From: an uncultured Eubacteriales bacterium
GTDB lineage: Bacteria; Bacillota; Clostridia; Oscillospirales; Oscillospiraceae
Assembly (NCBI GenBank): GCA_905201305.1
Contig: CAJKNS010000186.1
Location: 1 to 5,079, forward strand
DNA: 5,079 nucleotides
Direction: 5' to 3'
Shown here: positions 1 through 5,079 of the stretch, in pieces
How the letters are laid out: every line of letters starts with the position of its first letter
Numbering within the stretch: the first letter of the stretch is position 1
The notes under the pieces: generated by a model
The model's database searches: none
Told to the model about the DNA's origin: nothing
Seen by the model: the letters and a program-made list of their open reading frames with translations, nothing else
Translations under genes and position numbers: made by a program

Positions 1-1
1 C

Positions 2-88
2 GGAATAGACCCGAGTGAAGGATGCAATTGCTGCTCAGGCTGTGATTCCTGCAGCAATACTATGTGTAAAGGAGGCAAACAGGCATGA
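2..88 (+). CDS. rnfE: Partial 3' end of RnfE/RsxE (Rnf complex membrane subunit) with Cys-rich tail
   Basis: An open frame runs in from the left edge and gives 28 residues before a TGA at 86-88. That stop overlaps the rnfA start as ATGA, which points to translational coupling. The visible tail is hydrophilic and Cys-rich, with the core CNCCSGCDSCSNTMC (six Cys in 15 residues). Assignment to RnfE rests on position: in clostridial rnfCDGEAB operons rnfE directly precedes rnfA. The membrane body of RnfE lies outside the window, so homology cannot be seen directly. The enterobacterial protein, as I remember it, has no such Cys cluster; the cluster could bind a metal or an Fe-S centre, but that is inference. 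The frame is supported by its lack of stops, the tight junction and the rnfA ribosome binding site lying inside it. It could also be some other small Cys-rich protein. Confidence 0.6.
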   Translation, partial: GIDPSEGCNCCSGCDSCSNTMCKGGKQA

Positions 89-429
89 AAGAATTATTAA
101 TTATCCTTGTCAGCTCTGCCATTGTCCATAACGTAGTACTGAGCCAGTTCCTTGGTCTCTGTCCTTTCTTTGGTGTTTCCAAAAAGACCGAGACTGCAGT
201 CGGAATGGGTGGAGCCCTTGTATTCGTTATTACATTGTCTTCCTTCGTTACCGGACTGATCTACAAATTCATCCTTGTTCCTTCAGGTATGGAGTATTTG
301 CAGACAATCGTATTTATCCTGATCATTGCAGCACTTGTTCAGTTCATTGAGACGTTCATGAAGAAGAACATGCCGCCAAGGCCAGAGCCGCCGGAATATC
401 CTCCGCCGCTGTATCCTCCGCCGCTATAG
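85..429 (+). CDS. rnfA: RnfA/RsxA, Rnf complex membrane subunit, truncated at an abnormal junction
   Basis: RnfA is an integral membrane subunit of the Rnf complex, which couples ferredoxin:NAD+ oxidoreduction to Na+ or H+ transport. Residues 1-98 are plainly RnfA: a first helix leading into VLSQFLGLCPFFGVSKK, with the conserved Cys of the LCP motif, then ETAVGMG, a second helix, and a third helix ending in VQFIETFMKKNMPP. The ATG at 85 follows AAAGGAGG (68-75) with a 9-base gap. The family is about 190 residues long and continues here with an LYxALGxYLPLITTNCAVLG-like stretch. Instead the frame reads a Pro-rich RPEPPEYPPPLYPPPL and stops. That tail is the complementary reading of a Gly-rich repeat on the other strand, so only 85 to about 378 is genuine rnfA. 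The genuine part is AT-richer than the DNA that follows. The product as read would lack half its helices and could not function. Confidence 0.9.
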   Translation: MKELLIILVSSAIVHNVVLSQFLGLCPFFGVSKKTETAVGMGGALVFVITLSSFVTGLIYKFILVPSGMEYLQTIVFILIIAALVQFIETFMKKNMPPRPEPPEYPPPLYPPPL

Positions 430-533
430 CCGGATCCTCCTGAAAACGAATTGCCCACATCCGCATGCACGACGGCCGGGATCAGCAGCAGCGCCGCGAT
501 GAGGGCGAACTGCCGGCTGAACGTTGTTTTCAT
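339..533 (-). CDS. Secreted Gly/Ser/Tyr-rich protein, N-terminal fragment cut at the junction
   Basis: The ATG at 533-531 starts a clear signal peptide. Lys2 and Arg7 precede a hydrophobic run FALIAALLLIPAVV, with likely cleavage after His23-Ala24 (VHA, then DVGN). The mature start is a linker of YSGGG repeats at residues about 36-50. From about residue 54 the frame is only the antisense of rnfA, so true sequence spans roughly 380-533 and the rest of the gene is missing. GAGG at 547-544, inside the end of the upstream regulator gene, sits 10 bases before the ATG; the regulator stop is two bases before the ATG, so the two are co-transcribed. A signal peptide followed by a Gly/Ser-rich linker occurs in Bacillota proteins with a Tim44-like domain, and that is my best guess. 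The defining domain is absent, so the function is open. Confidence 0.65.
   Translation of the reverse strand: MKTTFSRQFALIAALLLIPAVVHADVGNSFSGGSGYSGGGYSGGGYSGGSGLGGMFFFMNVSMN
397..440. repeat. 15-bp tandem repeat coding for Tyr-Ser-Gly-Gly-Gly
   Basis: On the plus strand tatcctccgccgct occurs at 397-410 and again at 412-425, a 15-bp period, with a degenerate third unit reaching about 440. Read on the minus strand it encodes Tyr-Ser-Gly-Gly-Gly units of the secreted protein described below. Read on the plus strand it makes the spurious Pro-rich end of the truncated rnfA. Its low complexity close to the junction may have helped a mis-assembly. Confidence 0.75.
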
Positions 534-535
534 GC

Positions 536-1216
536 TTACAGGACCTCGAATTTATACCCGACGCCCCAGACCGTCTTGAGGCTCCACTTGTCCGACACGC
601 CCTCGAGCTTTTCGCGCAGGCGCTTGACGTGGACATCGACGGTACGGCTGTCGCCGAAATAGTCAAAGCCCCAGACCTCGTCCAGCAGCTGATTCCGGGT
701 GTACACCCGATTGGGACTGGAAGCCAGATGATATAAAAGCTCCATCTCCTTGGGAGGCGTGTCCACCTTTTTGCCGTCTACAATCAGTTCAAAGGCATCC
801 ATGTCGATGACCAGCTTATCAAACACCAGCCGCCGGGAGGTAGGCGCTGCTCCGGTGGTACGGCGCAGCACTGCCTCTACCCGCGCCAGCACCTCTTTTG
901 CCTCAAAGGGCTTTGTGATGTAGTCGTCAGCGCCCATTTTCAGACCGTTGACCTTGTCGGTGGTTTCCCCCTTTGCAGTGAGCATAATCACCGGGGTCTT
1001 GGACTCCTGACGAATGGTCCGAAGCACTTCCCAGCCGTCCATCACCGGAAGCATCACGTCCAGCAGCACCAGATCCGGCTGAAGCTGCCGAAACTTTTCC
1101 ACCGCTTTGCCGCCGTCCGGCGCAATCTCGGTGGTGTAGCCGTCCTTTTCCAAATAGAGATGCAGAAGATCGGCAATATTAGGGTCGTCCTCTACAATCA
1201 AAACCGTATGTGCCAT
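536..1216 (-). CDS. OmpR/PhoB-family response regulator
   Basis: This is a 226-residue DNA-binding response regulator, the normal length for the family. The receiver domain (about residues 3-118) has the acidic pocket Glu9-Asp10-Asp11, the phospho-acceptor Asp53 in LLDVMLPVMDG, the switch Thr80 in MLTAKG, and Lys102 in TKPF. A short linker (about 119-128) leads to a winged-helix domain that ends in SRTVDVHVKRLREKLEG and TVWGVGYKFE, the recognition helix and closing hairpin typical of OmpR/PhoB proteins. The ATG at 1216 is supported by GGAGG at 1228-1224 with a 7-base gap. The next gene starts two bases after its stop. No histidine kinase lies beside it; it may have been beyond the broken junction. 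The signal and target genes cannot be told from sequence. Names such as walR, phoP or regX3 would be guesses, so no symbol is given. Confidence 0.96.
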   Translation of the reverse strand: MAHTVLIVEDDPNIADLLHLYLEKDGYTTEIAPDGGKAVEKFRQLQPDLVLLDVMLPVMDGWEVLRTIRQESKTPVIMLTAKGETTDKVNGLKMGADDYITKPFEAKEVLARVEAVLRRTTGAAPTSRRLVFDKLVIDMDAFELIVDGKKVDTPPKEMELLYHLASSPNRVYTRNQLLDEVWGFDYFGDSRTVDVHVKRLREKLEGVSDKWSLKTVWGVGYKFEVL

Positions 1217-1281
1217 ACAAGTTCCTCCGTTCCTCGTTCTATTTTTTCTGCCAAATGAATGTTCAGTTTGATTTCTTCTAC

Positions 1282-1287
1282 ATTATA
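1282..1287 (-). promoter_or_regulatory. Probable -10 box of the response-regulator promoter
   Basis: A perfect TATAAT reads on the minus strand at 1287-1282, giving a leader of about 55-60 bases before the regulator start. The surrounding CATTATAATG is a perfect palindrome, so TATAAT also reads on the plus strand at 1284-1289, but no plus-strand gene follows. No strong -35 is present: the best is TTCACG (4 of 6) at a long 19-base spacing. The upstream flank holds the palindrome TTCCCGGGAA (1296-1305) between two AAATTTC copies (1292-1298 and 1311-1317), which may bind a regulator. I see no gene in the rest of 1217-1362 and no convincing terminator. Confidence 0.5.
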
Positions 1288-1362
1288 ATGCAAATTTCCC
1301 GGGAAGCGTGAAATTTCTGTGAATAGTCGCCCATTTTTCGGGCATCCTTCCCGTTGGACACA

Positions 1363-1854
1363 CTACTCCTTGCTGCCCCGCGTAGGCAGCGGCGTTCCGT
1401 TGAGCACCGCCTCCGCCAGCACGTCTCCCTGATAACGGAGCTTCAGGGAGAAAAACGGAATCCTCCGTTCCAGCAGGTCAAGGAAAATATCGTCCCCCTC
1501 CCATTTGGGAATTTCCCGGAGCTTTTCCTTGGGAATCCATTCCAGAACGCCCTCATCGCATTCCCGGAGCTCGCCGGTAAACTGATCCGCCCAAAACAAA
1601 TGCATGTATTCCGTTTCATATTGGTCGGAAACAAAGGTCACAATGCCCCGGTATTCCATATGGATCAGCGTCAGCCCGGTTTCCTCCAACGTCTCCCGGA
1701 GCATACATTCCTCCGGACTTTCCTTGTCCTCAAACTTTCCGCCGATGCCGATCCACTTGTCGTGATTCAGATCGTTTACCTTTTTCACCCGATGGAGCAT
1801 CAGATAGCAGCCGTTTTGCTCGATATAGCCCAGGGTCGTATTGATTCCCGGCAT
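1363..1854 (-). CDS. MutT/Nudix hydrolase, probable 8-oxo-dGTP diphosphatase
   Basis: Nudix enzymes cleave nucleoside diphosphates linked to another group; MutT-type members remove oxidised dGTP from the nucleotide pool. Counting from the upstream ATG at 1878, the Nudix box runs from Gly47 through Glu53 to RETLEETGL at 61-69, with the metal-binding Glu62, Glu65 and Glu66 all present. KWIGIGGKFE before it and the ECDEGVLEWIPKEKL stretch after it are typical of bacterial MutT-like proteins annotated as 8-oxo-dGTP diphosphatase. I prefer the ATG at 1854 (163 residues), which has a strong AAAAAGGGGG site 8 bases upstream and puts the start close to the first beta strand. The ATG at 1878 (171 residues) overlaps the preceding gene's stop as ATGATTAA and has only a weak, too-close GGAG. 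Either way the gene is coupled to the upstream phosphatase gene. The exact substrate is inferred from resemblance. Confidence 0.92.
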   Translation of the reverse strand: MPGINTTLGYIEQNGCYLMLHRVKKVNDLNHDKWIGIGGKFEDKESPEECMLRETLEETGLTLIHMEYRGIVTFVSDQYETEYMHLFWADQFTGELRECDEGVLEWIPKEKLREIPKWEGDDIFLDLLERRIPFFSLKLRYQGDVLAEAVLNGTPLPTRGSKE

Positions 1855-1862
1855 GGTATGAT

Positions 1863-1872
1863 CCCCCTTTTT
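1863..1872 (-). promoter_or_regulatory. Ribosome binding site that favours the internal Nudix start
   Basis: AAAAAGGGGG reads on the minus strand at 1872-1863, eight bases before the ATG at 1854. It partly overlaps the stop codon of the phosphatase gene (1873-1871), so ribosomes finishing that gene would meet it directly. It is a better site than anything before the ATG at 1878. Confidence 0.65.
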
Positions 1873-2599
1873 AATCATGGCGCTCCGCCTGGCAGTCCCA
1901 GGTTTCGCAGAATCGTGCGGAAAAGGACGGTTTCTCTCCAGCCTCCAACAAATGGCTCACATCCCCAAAGCTGCTGATTCGGAAGGACGCGATTCCCTGC
2001 CGCCGTTCCTCCGTCATCACCGTGGTAACAGAAGTAGGCGCCGCACAGGTTCCATGCCACAGCACCATGGGACTTGCTCCAATTAAATGGCTCAGCAGTA
2101 CGCATTCCAGTCCAAAATGGCAAAACAGCGCAATGGTATCCCGATTTGGCTGTATCGCATCATAAATCATGCCGTTTCGCCGATAGCCGTGCCGTTCCAG
2201 CAGCGCGTCCAGTCCCGCCGTTACCCGGCGGTATTCCTCCTCGGCTCCCGCCTGCTCCATCACCGGCACCTGATACCAGGCATCTTTGTCATAAAATCGC
2301 GGTTCTTTGGTCCAGGTGCCCGGCAGCCAGTCCCACAGCGGCGTCTGCCTGCCGATGTCCGCATCCATCCGATGGGGCGGAAATTCCCGGAGCCAATCCA
2401 GAGTCTCCGCGCTTCGGCACATCCTACTTAGCGTCGGTGCCGCAGTATCCTTTGCCCGTCCAAGGGGTGATACATAAAACGCCGCAATGTCCATGGTTCT
2501 CAGGCGGTTTGCCAGCATCTCCGCCTCCCGCCAGCCGGTTGGGGTCAGGGAATCCTTTTCATAATCCGGATCGCCGTGGCGAATAATCAGTAGTCTCAT
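1871..2599 (-). CDS. Histidine phosphatase family protein (phosphoglycerate-mutase-like)
   Basis: This 242-residue protein belongs to the histidine phosphatase superfamily, whose members form a phospho-histidine intermediate. The N-terminus carries the catalytic RHG at residues 7-9 (His8 nucleophile) in LLIIRHGDPDY, followed by LTPTGWREAE and then VSPLGRAKDTA with Arg48 of the phosphate pocket. The second catalytic His is His161 in LFCHFG. Glu72 in LREF is a candidate acid residue. The Trp-rich middle (about residues 89-110) probably shapes the substrate pocket, and I cannot name the substrate. The ATG at 2599 has GAGG at 2610-2607 with a 7-base gap and lies about 25 bases from a predicted promoter. 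It is the first gene of a two-gene unit with the Nudix hydrolase and diverges from csoR. It is unlikely to be a glycolytic mutase, given its length and divergent middle. Confidence 0.92.
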   Translation of the reverse strand: MRLLIIRHGDPDYEKDSLTPTGWREAEMLANRLRTMDIAAFYVSPLGRAKDTAAPTLSRMCRSAETLDWLREFPPHRMDADIGRQTPLWDWLPGTWTKEPRFYDKDAWYQVPVMEQAGAEEEYRRVTAGLDALLERHGYRRNGMIYDAIQPNRDTIALFCHFGLECVLLSHLIGASPMVLWHGTCAAPTSVTTVMTEERRQGIASFRISSFGDVSHLLEAGEKPSFSARFCETWDCQAERHD

Positions 2600-2630
2600 C
2601 CGTATGCCTCATTTCTGTTTCGATGGTATG

Positions 2631-2659
2631 AGCATAGCATATCCCGATCAAAAGTGCAA
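2631..2659 (-). promoter_or_regulatory. Promoter of the phosphatase-Nudix unit
   Basis: On the minus strand TTGCAC (2659-2654) and TATGCT (2636-2631) are 17 bases apart. The -10 is preceded by TGC, giving an extended TGnTATGCT form that can make up for the weak -35 (3 of 6 consensus bases). The start of transcription would fall near 2624, about 25 bases before the ATG at 2599. Confidence 0.6.
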
Positions 2660-2665
2660 GAACAT

Positions 2666-2698
2666 CGAATCAGCCTACTTGACAAGGGGGTTGATTCG
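2666..2698. repeat. 7-bp inverted repeat around the csoR -35 box
   Basis: CGAATCA (2666-2672) and TGATTCG (2692-2698) are perfect reverse complements separated by 19 bases. The dyad is centred on the TTGACA -35 element of the csoR promoter. Its spacing suits a dimeric DNA-binding protein better than a terminator, as there is no following T-run. No regulator is identified. Confidence 0.5.
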
Positions 2699-2707
2699 TG
2701 ATAGGAT
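2679..2707 (+). promoter_or_regulatory. Promoter of the csoR-copA operon
   Basis: A perfect TTGACA at 2679-2684 is followed after exactly 17 bases by TAGGAT at 2702-2707 (4 of 6 match to TATAAT). Transcription would start near 2714, inside the GC-rich dyad at 2712-2733, so a repressor bound there would block initiation. The leader to the csoR ATG is about 70 bases. Confidence 0.75.
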
Positions 2708-2711
2708 GAAG

Positions 2712-2733
2712 ACACCCCCCGGGGGAGGGGTGT
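2712..2733 (+). promoter_or_regulatory. Probable CsoR operator
   Basis: The stretch starts ACACCCC (2712-2718) and ends GGGGTGT (2727-2733), a perfect 7-bp inverted repeat around an 8-base centre rich in C then G. Known CsoR operators are pseudo-palindromes with a C-run, a short middle and a G-run, flanked by TA or similar bases. This site has that form, sits at the transcription start and precedes a csoR gene, so autoregulation is the natural reading. It could also fold as a hairpin in the RNA, but it has no T-run after it and is unlikely to be a terminator. Confidence 0.75.
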
Positions 2734-2786
2734 TAGTCCATGCTTCTCCCGGCGGAATTCATCACAATTGAAAGGAGCCGCCATCT

Positions 2787-3053
2787 ATGAATCAGGAAAA
2801 GCAGCAGGCACTTCAGGCGCTGAAAACTGCCCGGGGGCAAATCGACGGTATTATCAAAATGATCGAGGACGGGCGCTACTGCATCGACATCTCCAACCAA
2901 ATTCTTGCCGCCTCCGCCATGCTCAAGCGCGCAAATCTGCTGATTCTCAAGCAGCACATGAACCATTGCGTACTGGAAGCCGCGGAACACGGTCACGGCA
3001 GTGAAAAAATCGATGAAGTCATTGGCATTCTGTCCAAAATCATGGACAAGTAA
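2787..3053 (+). CDS. csoR: CsoR-family copper-sensing transcriptional repressor
   Basis: This 88-residue all-helical protein is of normal length for the CsoR/RcnR family (DUF156). It shows the family's ARGQIDGIIKMIEDGRYC stretch and the full Cys-His-Cys copper ligand set: Cys32, His57 and Cys61 (HMNHC). Tyr31 and Glu77 stand where the second-shell Tyr35 and Glu81 of the Mycobacterium tuberculosis protein would fall, with a constant offset of four, as I recall that numbering. This pattern favours Cu(I) sensing over the nickel (RcnR) or formaldehyde (FrmR) branches. Family members bind DNA without metal and let go when Cu(I) binds. The ATG at 2787 is preceded by AAAGGAG (2771-2777) with a 9-base gap. 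It shares an operon with copA, which starts 12 bases after its stop, and an operator-like dyad lies in its leader. A small His-bearing turn (HGHG at 68-71) may add weak metal affinity. Confidence 0.95.
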   Translation: MNQEKQQALQALKTARGQIDGIIKMIEDGRYCIDISNQILAASAMLKRANLLILKQHMNHCVLEAAEHGHGSEKIDEVIGILSKIMDK

Positions 3054-3065
3054 AAGGAGCTTAAA

Positions 3066-5079
3066 ATGGAGCAATATCATGTAACGGGCATGACCTGTGC
3101 CGCCTGCTCTTCTCATGTGGAAAAGGCGGTAAAGGCAGTGGACGGCGTTTCCTCTGTCACGGTCAGCCTGCTCACCAACGCCATGAGCGTTGAGGGCACT
3201 GCCTCCCCCCAGGCTGTGATTGCAGCCGTGGAAAAGGCAGGCTATGGAGCCTCCCTGGCAGGCGTCAGAGAGGAGGAAGCCACTACCGCAGCGGATCTAA
3301 CGGACCACGAAACGCCAAAGCTCCAAAAGCGGCTAATCGCATCCCTGTGCCTGCTGCTGCCCCTAATGTATATCACCATGGGACATATGATGTGGAACTG
3401 GCCGCTACCGGGATTCTTAGCAGGTAATCATGTTGCCATGGGTCTGACCGAGCTGCTGCTCACCGCCATGGTCATGGTCATTAACCAGAAGTTCTTCGTC
3501 AGCGGCTTTACCAGTCTTGCCCACCGTGCCCCCAATATGGACACACTGGTGGCGCTGGGCGCAACCGCCGCCTTTGTCTACAGCACCTATTCCCTCTACG
3601 CCATGACTGCCGCTCAGGTCGCCGGGGATATGGAAGCGGTGATGGGCTGGATGGACGAATTCTATTTTGAATCCGCCGCCATGATCCTCACGCTGATTAC
3701 CGTGGGCAAAATGCTGGAAGCCCACAGCAAGGGCAAAACCACCGACGCCCTGAAAAACCTCATGAACCTCTCCCCCAAAACCGCCACACTGCTGGTGGAC
3801 GGGCAGGAGCAGGTGGTGCCCATCGGTCAGGTGTCCCAGGGCGATGTATTTGTGGTCCGTTCCGGCGACAGCATTCCCGTGGACGGCGTGATTCTGGAGG
3901 GCAGCTGTGCCGTGGATGAGTCCGCCCTCACCGGCGAGAGCATTCCGGTGGACAAAACCGTGGGTGCAAAGGTCTCTGCCGCCACCATCAACCGTTCCGG
4001 TTATGTTCGCTGCCGTGCTACTCGCGTCGGAAAGGACACCACTCTGTCCCAGATCATTAAAATGGTATCCGACGCCGCCGCCACCAAGGCGCCCATTGCC
4101 AAGGTTGCCGACAAGGTTTCCGGCGTTTTCGTGCCCGTGGTTATTACCCTTGCCATTATCACCACTGTCGTATGGCTGCTGGTGGGCAAGGATGTGGGAT
4201 TTTCGCTGGCACGGGGTATCTCCGTACTGGTGATTTCCTGCCCCTGCGCATTGGGTCTTGCCACCCCCGTTGCCATTATGGTAGGCAACGGAAAGGGCGC
4301 AGGCAACGGCATTCTCTTTAAAACCGCCGCTTCTCTGGAGGCTGCCGGAAAAACCGACATCATTGCCATGGACAAAACCGGCACTCTCACCTACGGAAAG
4401 CCCCAGGTCACCGATCTTCTTCCCGCAGAGGGCATTTCGGAGCAGGTGCTGCTTCAGGCGGCATTCTCGTTGGAGCAGAAAAGTGAGCATCCCCTTGCCA
4501 CCGCCATTCTGGACTATGGAAAAAAGCAGAACATGCAGCCGGAGGATTCTCAGGACTTCACGGTAGCGCCGGGCAACGGGCTCACCGCTACCATCGACGG
4601 AAAGCATATCATCGGCGGCAACCGCGTCTTTATTGCCCCCCAGGCTGACATTCCTCAGGCGCTTGCTCAGCAGGCGGACGCCCTTGCCGAGCAGGGAAAA
4701 ACGCCCCTGTATTTTGCCGCTGACGGCAAGCTGCTGGGCATCATTGCCGTTGCCGATGTCATGAAAGAAAATGCACCTCAGGTGGTGCGGGAGCTCCAGG
4801 GCATGGGTCTGGAGGTCGTGATGCTCACCGGCGACAACCATCGCACCGCAGCCGCCATCGGCAAGCAAATCGGCGTAGATACTGTCATTTCCGACGTGCT
4901 GCCCCAGGGTAAGGAGCAGACCATTCGGGAGCTTGCCCAGCGGGGTAAGGTCGCCATGGTAGGCGACGGCATCAACGATGCCCCGGCACTGACCCGCGCT
5001 GACGTGGGCATTGCCATTGGCGCAGGCACCGACGTTGCCATCGACGCCGCCGACGTGGTGCTCATGAAGAGCGATCTTG
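3066..5079 (+). CDS. copA: Copper-exporting P1B-type ATPase CopA, 3' end beyond the window
   Basis: CopA pumps Cu(I) out of the cytoplasm using ATP. The ATG at 3066 follows AAGGAG (3054-3059) with a 6-base gap, and the frame stays open for 671 codons to the window edge. One N-terminal heavy-metal-binding domain (about 1-66) has GMTCAAC with Cys11 and Cys14. Membrane helices begin near residue 90; the first outer loop carries a Met/His-rich MGHMMW. The actuator domain has TGES (289-292). The sixth helix has the transport-site CPC (392-394). The P domain has DKTGT with the phosphorylated Asp436, TGDN (588-591) and GDGINDAP (633-640). The N domain has the P1B-specific His475-Pro476. Missing are the last two helices, whose Tyr-Asn and Met-Ser-Ser motifs would prove Cu(I) over Ag or other metals. 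Linkage to csoR and the CPC motif still make copper the firm choice. Family members are about 700-800 residues long. Confidence 0.97.
   Translation, partial: MEQYHVTGMTCAACSSHVEKAVKAVDGVSSVTVSLLTNAMSVEGTASPQAVIAAVEKAGYGASLAGVREEEATTAADLTDHETPKLQKRLIASLCLLLPLMYITMGHMMWNWPLPGFLAGNHVAMGLTELLLTAMVMVINQKFFVSGFTSLAHRAPNMDTLVALGATAAFVYSTYSLYAMTAAQVAGDMEAVMGWMDEFYFESAAMILTLITVGKMLEAHSKGKTTDALKNLMNLSPKTATLLVDGQEQVVPIGQVSQGDVFVVRSGDSIPVDGVILEGSCAVDESALTGESIPVDKTVGAKVSAATINRSGYVRCRATRVGKDTTLSQIIKMVSDAAATKAPIAKVADKVSGVFVPVVITLAIITTVVWLLVGKDVGFSLARGISVLVISCPCALGLATPVAIMVGNGKGAGNGILFKTAASLEAAGKTDIIAMDKTGTLTYGKPQVTDLLPAEGISEQVLLQAAFSLEQKSEHPLATAILDYGKKQNMQPEDSQDFTVAPGNGLTATIDGKHIIGGNRVFIAPQADIPQALAQQADALAEQGKTPLYFAADGKLLGIIAVADVMKENAPQVVRELQGMGLEVVMLTGDNHRTAAAIGKQIGVDTVISDVLPQGKEQTIRELAQRGKVAMVGDGINDAPALTRADVGIAIGAGTDVAIDAADVVLMKSDL

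Noticed and set aside
376..429. A novel Pro-rich C-terminal extension (RPEPPEYPPPLYPPPL) on RnfA
   Set aside because: It is the complementary reading of the YSGGG repeat of the minus-strand secreted protein and appears just where RnfA homology is lost, so it is a product of the junction.
1328..1345. A possible terminator after the Nudix gene (GCCC...GGGC hairpin)
   Set aside because: The stem is only four base pairs and the A/T run is in the loop instead of after the stem, so it does not meet the form of an intrinsic terminator.
1354..1977. A 207-codon plus-strand open frame
   Set aside because: It is antisense to the Nudix gene and the end of the phosphatase gene, both with clear motifs. 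The frame itself shows no recognisable domain.
2074..2586. Overlapping plus-strand open frames rich in Pro and Arg
   Set aside because: They are antisense to the phosphatase gene, which has catalytic residues in order. Their composition is typical of shadow frames in GC-rich DNA.
2712..2733. The GC-rich dyad before csoR as an intrinsic terminator or riboswitch
   Set aside because: No T-run follows it, it lies at the predicted transcription start, and its C-run/G-run form fits a CsoR operator better.
2733..3116. A 127-codon minus-strand open frame across csoR
   Set aside because: It is antisense to csoR and to the start of copA, and csoR has a full Cys-His-Cys site, a promoter and a ribosome binding site.
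3417..4868. A 483-codon open frame on the minus strand, Gly/His-rich
   Set aside because: It lies wholly antisense to copA, whose frame carries every catalytic motif of a P1B ATPase. The long antisense frame comes from GC-rich codon use, has no recognisable domain and has a low-complexity Gly/His composition.
1..5079. CRISPR arrays, tRNA or rRNA genes, transposases, phage or defence genes
   Set aside because: Looked for and not seen: no spaced repeat array, no tRNA-like folds or rRNA stretches that I recognise, and no open frame with mobile-element or defence motifs.

Overview
The window looks like a metagenome- or draft-derived contig from Clostridia (Bacillota) that joins two pieces of unlike origin. 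Bases 1 to about 378 are AT-richer (about 45% GC on a sampled line). They hold the end of rnfE and the first half of rnfA, from the usual clostridial rnfCDGEAB order. From about 380 onward the DNA is clearly more GC-rich, in the style of Oscillospiraceae-type gut Clostridia. rnfA stops matching its family in mid-protein, and a minus-strand gene for a secreted Gly/Ser/Tyr-rich protein loses its 3' end at the same point. An assembly chimera is the simplest reading; a real rearrangement is possible.

Layout: (1) 1-378, rnfE tail and truncated rnfA, plus strand, overlapping by ATGA. (2) About 380-1216, minus strand: an OmpR/PhoB-type response regulator followed closely by the truncated secreted Gly-rich protein; no histidine kinase is visible. 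(3) 1217-1362, an intergenic stretch with a probable promoter for the regulator. (4) 1363-2599, minus strand: a histidine-phosphatase-family gene translationally coupled to a MutT/Nudix hydrolase gene. (5) 2600-2786, a divergent control region with a promoter for each side and a GC-rich dyad of the CsoR-operator type. (6) 2787-5079, plus strand: csoR and copA, a copper-sensing repressor and a Cu(I)-exporting P1B-type ATPase. copA is cut off by the window end before its last two membrane helices.

How the genes work together: csoR-copA is a self-contained copper-detoxification operon. CsoR has the full Cys-His-Cys copper site and very likely binds the dyad just downstream of the -10 box, releasing it when Cu(I) is bound, so that CopA is made. 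The phosphatase-Nudix pair probably has a housekeeping or nucleotide-cleaning role. The regulator plus secreted-protein unit is an incomplete signalling locus.

I found no convincing undescribed system. The points most worth checking are the junction near 375, the Cys-rich RnfE tail, and the control architecture of the cop operon.
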